A DNA stretch of 64,000 bases from JAXJSP01 sp036310005 (GTDB taxonomy: Bacteria > Bacillota > Clostridia > Oscillospirales > Acutalibacteraceae): the NCBI GenBank assembly GCA_036310005.1, contig JAXJSP010000039.1:1-64000 (forward strand), given 5' to 3'. This document shows positions 44,301-52,642 of this stretch, in pieces (the stretch's first letter is position 1; each line of letters begins with the position of its first letter). The notes beneath the pieces are model-generated. The model had not been told where the DNA came from and searched no databases. It saw only the letters and a list, made by a program, of their open reading frames with translations. Made by a program: the position numbers and the translations under genes.

Positions 44301-44329
44301 TTGACAAAATCGTTTTATAACTGTATAAT
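44301..44329 (+). promoter_or_regulatory. Promoter of tRNA-Arg
   Basis: Consensus TTGACA (44301-44306), 17-bp spacer, TATAAT (44324-44329). Confidence 0.8.
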
Positions 44330-44348
44330 AATATGGCGTCTAAAATTT

Positions 44349-44425
44349 GTCTCGATAGCTCAGCTGGATAGAGCATCTGCCTTCTAAGCAGAGGGTCGGG
44401 GGTTCGAGTCCCTCTCGGGACGCCA
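44349..44425 (+). tRNA. tRNA-Arg (TCT)
   Basis: A 77-nt cloverleaf with acceptor GTCTCGA/TCGGGAC, anticodon stem TCTGC-CTTCTAA-GCAGA (anticodon TCT at 44383-44385), T-loop GGTTCGAGTCC and encoded CCA. Confidence 0.95.
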
Positions 44426-44460
44426 AAAAATTCCGTCCACTTTCGTGAACGGAATTTTTT
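44426..44460. terminator. Terminator after tRNA-Arg
   Basis: An A-rich/T-rich stem (44426-44440 with 44445-44459) around TTTC with one mismatch, followed by six T. Confidence 0.85.
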
Positions 44461-44545
44461 ACTTATTCACTATTAACTATTCAATCTTCACTAATTTAAT
44501 GTTCGTGAACGGAATTTCAGGTAAGAAGTAAGAGTGAATAGTGAA
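44442..44545. repeat. Direct and inverted repeat region
   Basis: TTCGTGAACGGAATTT occurs at 44442-44457 and again at 44502-44517. TTCACTATT (44466-44474) has its complement AATAGTGAA at 44537-44545. No ORF fits. The gap from 44461 to 44636 otherwise shows nothing I can name; it may be a remnant of a small repeated element. Confidence 0.55.
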
Positions 44546-44636
44546 GGAGTATATTTAAAAAAATTAGTATAACAATAAACACTGAAATATAAAATAAGTG
44601 GAATATTAAGTAATTTGATTTTCGTTACAGAGAGAC

Positions 44637-44669
44637 AAAATACCTTGTTTTACAAAACGAGGTATTTTT
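44637..44669 (+). terminator. Orphan terminator-like hairpin
   Basis: AAAATACCTTGTTTT (44637-44651) pairs with AAAACGAGGTATTTT (44654-44668) with one G-U pair, T-rich tail. No gene lies immediately upstream, so it may end a small RNA or a read-through transcript. Confidence 0.6.
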
Positions 44670-44754
44670 ATCAGTAAATATGCATAACTTACAGAGCAAT
44701 TTATGTGTATTTTCTTATCTTTTAAAAATATTTCAATCATTTTGTAAAAAAAAC

Positions 44755-44783
44755 TTGCTTTTTTGCGCAAAAGGTGATAATAT
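44755..44783 (+). promoter_or_regulatory. Promoter of rpsT
   Basis: TTGCTT (44755-44760), 17-bp spacer, TAATAT (44778-44783). The spacer contains the palindrome TTTTGCGCAAAA. Confidence 0.6.
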
Positions 44784-44822
44784 CATTAGGTGACTAAACA
44801 ACTTATTGAGGGAGGTGGAATT

Positions 44823-45083
44823 ATGCCTAACATTAAATCTGCTAAAAAGCGTGTTCTCGTTGCTGAGGCTAACGCTGCTCGTAACAAGGCACAGAATTCT
44901 GCTCTTAAAACTTCTTTAAAGAAAGCAAATATTGCTATTGAAAGCAATGCTGCAGATAAGACTGAAACTGTAAAGGCTGCTGTTAAAAGCATTGATATGG
45001 CTGCTAAAAAAGGTCTTATCCATAAGAATAATGCAGCAAGAAAGAAATCAGCACTTGTTAAAAAACTTAACGCTGCAGAATAA
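44823..45083 (+). CDS. rpsT: 30S ribosomal protein S20
   Basis: An 86-residue basic protein with the S20 pattern MPNIKSAKKRV and KGLIHKNNAARKKSALVKKL. It binds 16S rRNA in the small subunit. ATG 44823 follows GGGAGGTGG; the upstream in-frame ATG at 44790 is not supported. It is monocistronic, with its own promoter and terminator. Confidence 0.97.
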   Translation: MPNIKSAKKRVLVAEANAARNKAQNSALKTSLKKANIAIESNAADKTETVKAAVKSIDMAAKKGLIHKNNAARKKSALVKKLNAAE

Positions 45084-45098
45084 TTTAACTGTAAAATT

Positions 45099-45128
45099 AG
45101 ACCGTATCTGTCAGATACGGTCTTTTTT
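45099..45128 (+). terminator. Intrinsic terminator of rpsT
   Basis: AGACCGTATCTG (45099-45110) pairs with CAGATACGGTCT (45112-45123), then six T to 45128. Confidence 0.9.
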
Positions 45129-45876
45129 ATTTATATTCATATACTACATATCCGCTTAATTGCTCATTTTCGTAGTGTTCTTCTTTTATCAGTAAATCAT
45201 TTTCGTATTGATAATCAGATTCATATTCTGTATTTTGTTCTAAATTCAACACATTTTTATATGTGACATTACCGTTTTTATCATATTCAAAATCTGTTTG
45301 TGACACTAAAGTATTGTTGGCATATTTTAACTGTGAAGATACTTTTTCGTTTTTATAGATTAGTTCATATCTGATATCCGATACTAATTCATTATTCTGA
45401 TAATATTTTTCTTCAATTAAATCTTCATTATCATTGTAGTCATAATCGCAATAATAATATTCATTACCGCTTGCATCAAAATAAATCATTTTGCTTTTCA
45501 ATTTATCTTTATATTCATAAACAATAGTATAATTATTCTCTGCATCTTCAAATGTCTTTTCTTCTTTGATACACAGTCCGTTTTCATATTCAAAAGTTAA
45601 AGTATATGTTAATTTATTGTTACTATAAACTTTTTCTTCTGCTTTATTACCGCTTTTATCGTACTTATATTCATAAACATCCTCATCTGTTGAGTCTTCA
45701 TAATCTAAAGTTGATTTAATAAGTAAATCATTTTGATACGAATGAGATACTGTATAGTAAAGGTTCTGCCCTACATAACAAATTTCTTTTGACACATTTT
45801 TTTGATGACTTGAAGTACAAGATACCATTAAAAACAAAAGCATGAAAGATAAAAATAAATTTAAAAATTTCTTCAC
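45127..45876 (-). CDS. Lipoprotein with YD/MORN-like repeats
   Basis: A 249-residue secreted lipoprotein. The N-terminal signal MKKFLNLFLSFMLLFLMVSC has a lipobox with Cys20. The rest is about ten degenerate beta units of the YEYDKNGNVTYKN and YYQNNELVSDI kind, resembling RHS/YD-type or YwqK-like repeats. I place the start at GTG 45876, eight bases after GGGAG; another GTG lies three codons upstream. No specific role can be given. Confidence 0.75.
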   Translation of the reverse strand: MKKFLNLFLSFMLLFLMVSCTSSHQKNVSKEICYVGQNLYYTVSHSYQNDLLIKSTLDYEDSTDEDVYEYKYDKSGNKAEEKVYSNNKLTYTLTFEYENGLCIKEEKTFEDAENNYTIVYEYKDKLKSKMIYFDASGNEYYYCDYDYNDNEDLIEEKYYQNNELVSDIRYELIYKNEKVSSQLKYANNTLVSQTDFEYDKNGNVTYKNVLNLEQNTEYESDYQYENDLLIKEEHYENEQLSGYVVYEYK

Positions 45877-45966
45877 TTTAATCACTCCCGAATGTCTTTT
45901 TGTATTATACTTAATTCTCCGTCTTATGTCAAATCGGCCATTTTGTAATAATTTAGCAAATTATTG

Positions 45967-45996
45967 TTGTAAAACCACAACATATTATGTTATACT
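45967..45996 (+). promoter_or_regulatory. Promoter of nrdR
   Basis: TTGTAA (45967-45972), 18-bp spacer, TATACT (45991-45996). The spacer holds ACAACATATTATGTTAT, a loose NrdR-box-like palindrome that would allow autoregulation. Confidence 0.5.
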
Positions 45997-46023
45997 TATT
46001 AAAAATGTAATAGGAGTGATATT

Positions 46024-46479
46024 ATGAAGTGTCCGTTTTGCGGTTATGAAGAAAGCAAAGTAGTTGATTCACGCCCTACTGATGAAGATGAACGCATCAG
46101 ACGACGCAGAGAATGTTTAAAATGTGCTAAACGCTTTACTACTTATGAAATGATTGAAAGTTTACCGCTGATTGTAATTAAAAAAGACAAGTCAAGAGAA
46201 GTTTTCGACAGAGATAAACTATTAACCGGTTTAATGCACGCGTGTGAAAAGAGGCCGGTTTCTATTGACCAGCTTGACAAGGTGGTAAGTGAAATTGAAA
46301 CATCGCTTCACAATTCTCTTGACAGAGAAGTATCATCTATTCAAATCGGTGAACTTGCTATGGAAAAATTACGCACTTTAGACGAGGTTGCATACATCCG
46401 CTTTGCATCTGTTTACAGACAGTTTAAAGATGTAAATACATTTATGGAAGAAATTTCACGAATTTTAAGCGAAAAATAA
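46024..46479 (+). CDS. nrdR: Ribonucleotide reductase regulator NrdR
   Basis: A 151-residue repressor. The N-terminal zinc ribbon (CPFCGYEESKV and CLKCAKRFTTYE, residues 3-44) and the ATP-cone domain (LIVIKKDKSREVFDRDKL) are clear. It senses ATP/dATP and represses nrd genes. AGGAG lies before ATG 46024. The SLOG-like gene follows after a single base. Confidence 0.95.
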   Translation: MKCPFCGYEESKVVDSRPTDEDERIRRRRECLKCAKRFTTYEMIESLPLIVIKKDKSREVFDRDKLLTGLMHACEKRPVSIDQLDKVVSEIETSLHNSLDREVSSIQIGELAMEKLRTLDEVAYIRFASVYRQFKDVNTFMEEISRILSEK

Positions 46480-46480
46480 A

Positions 46481-46999
46481 ATGGACAAGTTGCGAACCTG
46501 TTGTTTTATCGGACATAGCACTCAGAATTTATCTTTAAGCAATTTAACTGAAAACGATATTTATAATAAAATCAAAAGCGCTGTTCAAGGCGCAATACAA
46601 GATGGTTACCTCAACTTTTTATGCGGCTGTGAACAAGGCGCTGACTTGTTGTTTTCCGAGGCTGTTATTTCAGAAAAAAAGAATAATAACATTCAATTTA
46701 TCTGTGTATTATCGAATAAGAATCAAGCCGCTGATTACAACCGCGAAGACAGAGAACAATTTGCAAATTTATTAGATGTTGCCGACAGCGTAATATGTTT
46801 AAGTGAGGACTGTATAAAAGATTTTACTGCAAAACGCAATCAGCACATAATTAATTTGTCTTCATATTTTATTACTGCATATAACGGAAGCCGGGGTAAA
46901 ACTGAAACTGCTGTTAAATACGCTAAAAAAATAGGCATAAAAACTCATAATATTCTTGATATACTCACAAACGATGATTCAGGTCAAATATCATTTTAA
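46481..46999 (+). CDS. SLOG-domain (DUF1273/YspA-like) protein
   Basis: A 172-residue Rossmann-like protein of the SLOG superfamily. CCFIGHS near the start and FLCGCEQGADLLFSEAV match the DUF1273/YspA-type nucleotide-binding loops; YNGSRGKTETAVKYAKK near the end matches the family. SLOG proteins are predicted to bind NAD- or nucleotide-derived ligands. It begins one base after nrdR and overlaps a convergent ORF by 35 bp. Role unknown. Confidence 0.75.
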   Translation: MDKLRTCCFIGHSTQNLSLSNLTENDIYNKIKSAVQGAIQDGYLNFLCGCEQGADLLFSEAVISEKKNNNIQFICVLSNKNQAADYNREDREQFANLLDVADSVICLSEDCIKDFTAKRNQHIINLSSYFITAYNGSRGKTETAVKYAKKIGIKTHNILDILTNDDSGQISF

Positions 47000-47279
47000 C
47001 TAATGCCGACGCACCTTTATAAAGCGTCGGTATATTTTTATCCAAATAGGATAAAATCAGACTTGTCCTGTCTTTTGTTTCTTTATTTATTACAAATTTT
47101 TTATCAAAAACAGAAACTACTGTGTCGTCCTGAATAATATTGACTTCATAAACTGCATCCTTACCGATAAATCCGACTTTTCTTGTACCCTTATCGGCAA
47201 TATATATGCCGCCAACTATTATAATCGGTATTATTAACAGGCATAAACCGTATATTAATATTCTTAAATAAGTTTTCAT
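46965..47279 (-). CDS. Small membrane-anchored protein of unknown function
   Basis: A 104-residue protein with a transmembrane segment at residues 8-27 (IYGLCLLIIPIIIVGGIYIA) and an extracytoplasmic tail of about 75 residues. No family recognised. It overlaps the end of the SLOG gene by 35 bp on the opposite strand and is preceded by a short ORF whose stop overlaps its start (ATGA). It lies downstream of gpr, so a sporulation-linked role is a guess. Confidence 0.55.
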   Translation of the reverse strand: MKTYLRILIYGLCLLIIPIIIVGGIYIADKGTRKVGFIGKDAVYEVNIIQDDTVVSVFDKKFVINKETKDRTSLILSYLDKNIPTLYKGASALVKMIFDLNHRL

Positions 47280-47407
47280 ATTACACTAAAAATAAAATTT
47301 ATTGCAGGTACAAAAAAAGATGCTATTTCATTATAAAAAAGTATTGACAAGATTACACATGAAATAAAAATGAAAATATATGCAAATCTTTTCAGGATAT
47401 TTATCAC
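47276..47407 (-). CDS. Short hydrophobic ORF between gpr and the 104-aa membrane gene
   Basis: A 39- to 43-residue peptide, nearly all hydrophobic (segments such as AYIFIFISCVILSILFY). The frame opens at GTG 47407 or CTG 47395; GAGGTG is nine bases before the CTG. Its TGA overlaps the next ATG, the usual sign of coupling. Product unknown; the start is uncertain. Confidence 0.35.
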   Translation of the reverse strand: MINILKRFAYIFIFISCVILSILFYNEIASFFVPAINFIFSVI

Positions 47408-47432
47408 CTCAATAAATTTTATGCTCCTTTTA

Positions 47433-48287
47433 TTAAAGTAATGATAAAATCAACTGTTCATCTACTTTGTTTTGAACAGCGCAGTTTATACATTTTGAAA
47501 TAATTTTAGATGCTCTTTCAATAAGCAAGTCTATTTGTGTGGGAGTTACGACTATGCTTTTCAAGTTTTTAACTTCTTCATTAAAATCTGTAATACTGCA
47601 AACGAGAGTGTTTGCGTCTACAACAGTCGGCACACCTATTGAAATTACGGGAATATTAAGAGTGTCCTTACTGATTTCTTTTCTGTTATTACCTACCCCT
47701 GCGCCCGGAGAAATACCTGTGTCGCACATTTGTATTGTGTTTCCGAGTCTGTCTATATTAATTGCTGCTAAAGCATCTATAACAATAATTGCTTTAGGTT
47801 TTATTTTATTAACAATAGAGTTAATTATTTCAATTGTTTCTATACCTGTTTGGCCAACTACTCCCGGATTTAATACCGATACCTCTCTTAAATTATTAAG
47901 CCCTTCACTTTTTCTTAATTCATCTGCAATATGACGGGTTGCTAAGACTAAATCAGCGGTTTTAGGACCTAATGCATCCGCTGTAACGCTTGTGTTTCCG
48001 AGTCCTACAACCAATACTTCCCCTTCCGTCGGAAGCAAATTTAAAAGTTCTGATTTAAACACATTATGCAATTCGTCATCCAAATTATCAAACTGTGATA
48101 ATCTGTCCAATTCAAAAGTAATATAAGTACCGATTTTTTTACCGATTATTTTTTCCGCATCAGAATTTTTAATTAAGATTTTATTTAAAGTAAAAGAATT
48201 ATAATTTTCTGTTATTTGCTCGGCGCCATCAATATTTTTACCTAAATTATCTTTTAATTCTACCGCTAAATCAGTTCTTAAATTCAT
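47433..48287 (-). CDS. gpr: Germination protease GPR
   Basis: A 284-residue GPR endopeptidase (aspartic-type M63/A25 family) that degrades small acid-soluble spore proteins at germination. The N-terminal NLRTDLAVELK is the typical propeptide start, and the domain core contains LVVGLGNTSVTADALGP, VLNPGVVGQTGIE, VIDALAAI and GAGVGNNRKEIS. It marks the organism as a likely spore former. Start at ATG 48287. Confidence 0.92.
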   Translation of the reverse strand: MNLRTDLAVELKDNLGKNIDGAEQITENYNSFTLNKILIKNSDAEKIIGKKIGTYITFELDRLSQFDNLDDELHNVFKSELLNLLPTEGEVLVVGLGNTSVTADALGPKTADLVLATRHIADELRKSEGLNNLREVSVLNPGVVGQTGIETIEIINSIVNKIKPKAIIVIDALAAINIDRLGNTIQMCDTGISPGAGVGNNRKEISKDTLNIPVISIGVPTVVDANTLVCSITDFNEEVKNLKSIVVTPTQIDLLIERASKIISKCINCAVQNKVDEQLILSLL

Positions 48288-48414
48288 AATATTCCTCTAT
48301 AATTTTAAATATTTTATTTATTATTTGAAATATTATAATTTAATATTCCCTTTTTAAATGTTTTGTGTTATACTATGTTTATATATAATTTTACAAATTA
48401 AGGAGATTTAAAAA

Positions 48415-49665
48415 ATGTATTCAGAAGCACTTGACACAATCGGATTTGTCGGCAATTATGACAAAGAAGTTGCAGATGCTATGCAACTTGAATTAGAAAG
48501 ACAAAATGACAACATTGAACTTATCGCATCTGAGAATGTTGTATCACCTGCAGTTTTAGCTGCTATGGGTTCAGTTCTTACAAATAAATATGCCGAAGGT
48601 TATCCGGGACACAGATATTACGGCGGATGTCAATATGTTGACATTGTTGAAAATATTGCAAGAGACAGAGCATGTAAATTATTCGGTGCACAACACGCTA
48701 ATGTTCAGCCTCATTCCGGAGCGCAAGCAAATATTGCGGTTTATACTGCTTTATTAGAGCCGGGCGATACTGTAATGGGTATGAATTTATCACATGGCGG
48801 TCACCTGACACACGGTTCACCTGTTAATATTTCAGGAAAACTTTACAACTTTGTCCCGTACGGTGTAAACGATGACGGTGTAATTGATTACGATGAAGTA
48901 AGAAAAATTGCTTTAGAATGTAAGCCGAAATTAATTGTTGCAGGTGCATCCGCATATCCGAGAACAATTCATTTTGACAAGTTTGCAGAAATTGCAAAAG
49001 AAGTTAATGCTTTATTTATGGTAGACATGGCTCATATCGCCGGCTTGGTTGCCGCAGGCCTTCATCCTAATCCTGTTGAGTATGCCGATGTTGTTACTAC
49101 AACAACCCACAAGACATTAAGAGGTCCGAGAGGCGGTTTAATCTTTTGTAAGGAAGAACTTGCAAAACAAATCGACAAGGCTATTTTCCCGGGTACCCAA
49201 GGCGGTCCTTTAATGCATACTATTGCTGCTAAAGCAGTTTGCTTTGGTGAGGCATTAAGCGATGACTTTAAAAATTACCAGAAGAAAATAGTTTCAAACT
49301 GTCAAGTTCTTGCAAGCGAACTTAAGAATAACGGAATTAAATTAGTATCAGGCGGTACTGACAATCATTTAATATTAATTGATTTAACGGGTACAGGCGT
49401 TACAGGTAAGCAACTTGAACACAACCTTGATGAAGTTCATATCACAACAAATAAAAACGCGATTCCTAATGACCCGGCTTCTCCGTTTATTACTTCAGGT
49501 ATCAGAGTTGGTACCGCTGCTGTAACTACAAGAGGTTTTGGCGAAAATGAGATGAAAAAGATAGCAGAGTTTATTACTAAGGCTACCTTTGATTTTGAAA
49601 GCAGCAAAGAATATATTAATAATTCAGTTGCAGAAATTTGCAAACAGTTCCCACTTTATAAATAA
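48415..49665 (+). CDS. glyA: Serine hydroxymethyltransferase
   Basis: A 416-residue PLP enzyme that interconverts serine and glycine with tetrahydrofolate. ELIASENVVSP, YAEGYPGHRYYGG, QPHSGAQANIAVY, MAHIAGLVAAG and the PLP-lysine motif TTTTHKTLRGPRGG are present. It has an AAGGAG site, and a terminator follows. Confidence 0.97.
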   Translation: MYSEALDTIGFVGNYDKEVADAMQLELERQNDNIELIASENVVSPAVLAAMGSVLTNKYAEGYPGHRYYGGCQYVDIVENIARDRACKLFGAQHANVQPHSGAQANIAVYTALLEPGDTVMGMNLSHGGHLTHGSPVNISGKLYNFVPYGVNDDGVIDYDEVRKIALECKPKLIVAGASAYPRTIHFDKFAEIAKEVNALFMVDMAHIAGLVAAGLHPNPVEYADVVTTTTHKTLRGPRGGLIFCKEELAKQIDKAIFPGTQGGPLMHTIAAKAVCFGEALSDDFKNYQKKIVSNCQVLASELKNNGIKLVSGGTDNHLILIDLTGTGVTGKQLEHNLDEVHITTNKNAIPNDPASPFITSGIRVGTAAVTTRGFGENEMKKIAEFITKATFDFESSKEYINNSVAEICKQFPLYK

Positions 49666-49682
49666 ATTTTTATTAATTAAGA

Positions 49683-49717
49683 AAGCGGTGTAGCCTATAA
49701 AACAGGTTACACCGCTT
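49683..49717 (+). terminator. Hairpin after glyA
   Basis: AAGCGGTGTAGCCT (49683-49696) pairs with AGGTTACACCGCTT (49704-49717, one G-U), then ATTTTATT. It has almost the same stem sequence as the hairpin at 58804-58837. Confidence 0.75.
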
Positions 49718-49744
49718 ATTTTATTATTACAAATGAAAACAATC

Positions 49745-50143
49745 TTAATTACCTTTTAATCTCTTATGAACTTCACGAAATTCTAACGGTAATTCTTCTG
49801 ATGACATATTTCGGACATTTTTCGTTGTACCGTCTTTAAGAGCGTTTATATAATACCATTCCTTAAACTTAAGAGTCAAAAGAGTTTTATTCAGTTCCTT
49901 AATTTCTTCCTCAACCCTTTCCTTTTGAGCAACAATAAGTTGAAGGCGGTCATTAATTGTGCTGTCGCCTAGCATCGCTAATTCAATAAAACTCTTTATG
50001 TCACAAAGTTTCATCCCTGCTTTTTTAAGGCAACCTATAATCTGCAGCCACTCAAAATCTTCCTCTTTAAACATACGCATTCCACCGCTTGAACGCTCAA
50101 CAAAAGGAAGCAAACCTTCTTTATCGGAATGGATTAAAAGCAT
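49745..50143 (-). pseudogene. 5'-truncated MerR-family regulator
   Basis: 132 residues that match a MerR-type regulator from partway through its DNA-binding domain: the family stretch RYYDKEGLLPF appears here as DKEGLLPFVERSSGGMRMF, starting only at residue 7. The N-terminal helix-turn-helix of about 20-25 residues is missing, and the upstream DNA is the mutS2 terminator. The remaining coiled region (VAQKERVEEEIKELNKTLL) is intact. Either a deletion removed the start, or an unusual protein without DNA-binding helix remains. No ribosome-binding site is seen. Confidence 0.65.
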
Positions 50144-50198
50144 AAATAAATAATGTAAAAATATTTTCAGCCGAGAATATTACCTGTAAAAACAGAAC

Positions 50199-50229
50199 AA
50201 AAGTCCGCTTCAAATTGAAGCGGACTTTT
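50199..50229. terminator. Terminator of the yqfC-mutS2 operon
   Basis: AAAAGTCCGCTTCAA (50199-50213) pairs perfectly with TTGAAGCGGACTTTT (50215-50229); T run on both strands. Confidence 0.85.
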
Positions 50230-50257
50230 AATTATTAATAAACGAATTTCAACAAAA

Positions 50258-52633
50258 CTATTTTAATTCAACAATAGTAACTCCGTTTTCTCCTTCTCCA
50301 TAGACACCCAATCTATATGTTTTAACACAAGAGTTAGTTTTTAAAAAGTCATTTACCGCCTGTCTTAACACACCTGTTCCCTTTCCGTGTATTACGGAAA
50401 TTACACTGATACCCGACATAATGGTCTGGTCGATAAATCTGTCTAACTCAAAAATTGCTTCGTCTGCAGTTTTGCCTCTTAAATCAATCGAAGTCTGTGC
50501 TGTTCTGTCAAGACGGGATGTTACATTACGCGTTAATTTAGGCTCTGTTTTTTTCTTAGGTTTTTTATCTATTAGCCTTAAATTACTTTCGGGCAACTTA
50601 ATTTTAACCTTTTCAAGTTGAACTGTAACTTTTCCGCTTTTATCTTTCAAGGCAATAACATCGCCTTCTTTGTCGATATCAACTACTAACACCCTATCGC
50701 CCACTATAAGAGGTCTTGGTAATTTATAATCTGATTTAATTTTACCGTCGGAATAAGTTTTGTCCAGTTTATTAATGCCTTTATTAAAAGAGTCTTTTGC
50801 TTTTTGAGCAAGCAAACTTAAATCTTTTTCTTTTTCAGCCTGTTTTCTTAAATCGGAAATCTCATTAAGCATAGTATTTGCAGAGTATTCGGCTCTGTCG
50901 GCTATTATTTTGGCCTTTTGACGCGCTTTTTCAATAATTTCTTTTTGCTTGGTTTCTGTTTCAAACAGTTGCTCTTTAACAGCATTTTTTAGGCTGTTAA
51001 GTTCTGTTTTGATTTTAAGAGTTTCTTCTCTGTCTTTTTCAGCAGAAACCAAGGCAGATTCAAGAGCTGAGACTACACTTTCAAATCGGTTATTCTCATC
51101 GCTAACTATTTCTCTTGCCGAATTTACAATTCTTTGCGGAAGTCCTAATTTTTCACTTATTGCAAAAGCATTCGAACGACCGGGCACTCCCATCAGCAAG
51201 CGGTAAGTAGGTTTCATATTTTCTACATCAAACTCGCAGCAGGCGTTTTTAACTCCGGGAGTGTCTAACGCAAAGGCTTTTAATTCTGCATAGTGAGTTG
51301 TAGCAACAATTTTTGCACCGACAAAACGCAAGTCTTGAATAACCGCAGTAGCAAGAGCCGCGCCCTCAACAGGGTCAGTACCCGCACCTAATTCATCAAC
51401 TAATACCAAAGATGAGTCGTCTGCATTAGTAACGATATCAATAAGCGTTACCATGTGAGAAGAGAAAGTTGAAAGGGAATTTTCTATTGACTGTTCATCG
51501 CCAATATCGGCAAAAACTTTTGAAAACACGGAAATTTCGCTGTTTTCATTTACAGGAATCATAAGTCCGCATTCCGCCATTAAAGTTAAAAGTCCGAAAG
51601 TTTTTAGCGTAACGGTTTTACCTCCCGTGTTCGGACCTGTAATGACAAGTGTATCAAAACTGTCGCCGAGTTCGATATTTACAGGCACAACATTATCTTT
51701 ATTAAGCAACGGATGTCTTGCCTTTTTTAAATTAATTTTACCTGTATTATTAACTTTCGGCATAGTTGCTTTCATTTCATAAGCAAGGCTTGCCTTTGCA
51801 AAAATCAAGCAAAGTTCAACAGCGCAATCATAAGATGAAATTATATCGTTTGCGTGTTCTCCTACCTCGACTGATAATTCCATTAAAATTCTTTCGATTT
51901 CTGTTTTTTCTTTAAGTTTTAATACTTTAATGTCATTATTTGCTTCAACGACGCTTATCGGCTCAATAAACACAGTATTACCTGAAGCGGAAGTATCATG
52001 TACGAGGCCTGATACATTTGCGCGACATTCAAGTTTTACGGGAACAACAAAACGGTCGTTTCTGATTGTTACAACCGGTTCTCGTAAAAATTTACTGTAA
52101 ACTGACGAATGAATAATTTTATCTAATTTTTCTCTTATACTGTTTTGAGCCGCAGAGAGTTTTCTTCTTATGTCATAAAGTGTTTGAGATGCTTTATCGG
52201 CAATCTCGTCTTCCGAAATAATTGAGGAAAAGATCTTATCTTCCAAGTGTTTATTAAGTACAATTCTGTCAAAAAGATACTTAATTGAAGTATTATCATT
52301 GAATTTATCGTGCCATTCGACAAGTCTTGAAAAGCAATTTAAAGTTTTTGCAATTTTAAGCAAATCACCTGCTGAAATTGAGGCTCCTGCTTCAGCGATT
52401 GTCAATGGGTTATTTACATTAACCAAATTAGAAAATGACGGTGACGAATAACGAGCCATTAGTGAATAGGCATCGTAAGTTTTTTTTAGTCTTATGCTTA
52501 CTTCGTCCAAATCAGCAGATGGCTCTAACATTTTAGCATACTCAGCCGCATCGTCATTATGACAATGTTTTGCGAGCATATCAAGTACTCTGTTTAATTC
52601 AAGAACATTATAATATTTTTTTTGAGTTTCCAT
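50258..52633 (-). CDS. mutS2: Endonuclease MutS2
   Basis: A 791-residue MutS2 protein: clamp-like core, ATPase domain with Walker A TGPNTGGKTVT and VLVDELGAGTDP, a charged coiled coil (about 500-620) and the C-terminal Smr nuclease domain (TSIDLRGKTADEA, VISVIHGKGTGVLR). It acts in limiting recombination or rescuing collided ribosomes. It is the last gene of the long minus-strand operon, ten bp after recO. Confidence 0.95.
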   Translation of the reverse strand: METQKKYYNVLELNRVLDMLAKHCHNDDAAEYAKMLEPSADLDEVSIRLKKTYDAYSLMARYSSPSFSNLVNVNNPLTIAEAGASISAGDLLKIAKTLNCFSRLVEWHDKFNDNTSIKYLFDRIVLNKHLEDKIFSSIISEDEIADKASQTLYDIRRKLSAAQNSIREKLDKIIHSSVYSKFLREPVVTIRNDRFVVPVKLECRANVSGLVHDTSASGNTVFIEPISVVEANNDIKVLKLKEKTEIERILMELSVEVGEHANDIISSYDCAVELCLIFAKASLAYEMKATMPKVNNTGKINLKKARHPLLNKDNVVPVNIELGDSFDTLVITGPNTGGKTVTLKTFGLLTLMAECGLMIPVNENSEISVFSKVFADIGDEQSIENSLSTFSSHMVTLIDIVTNADDSSLVLVDELGAGTDPVEGAALATAVIQDLRFVGAKIVATTHYAELKAFALDTPGVKNACCEFDVENMKPTYRLLMGVPGRSNAFAISEKLGLPQRIVNSAREIVSDENNRFESVVSALESALVSAEKDREETLKIKTELNSLKNAVKEQLFETETKQKEIIEKARQKAKIIADRAEYSANTMLNEISDLRKQAEKEKDLSLLAQKAKDSFNKGINKLDKTYSDGKIKSDYKLPRPLIVGDRVLVVDIDKEGDVIALKDKSGKVTVQLEKVKIKLPESNLRLIDKKPKKKTEPKLTRNVTSRLDRTAQTSIDLRGKTADEAIFELDRFIDQTIMSGISVISVIHGKGTGVLRQAVNDFLKTNSCVKTYRLGVYGEGENGVTIVELK

Positions 52634-52642
52634 TTATCTTTC

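Noticed and set aside
44442..44545. Insertion sequence
   Set aside because: No transposase ORF and only very short inverted repeats.
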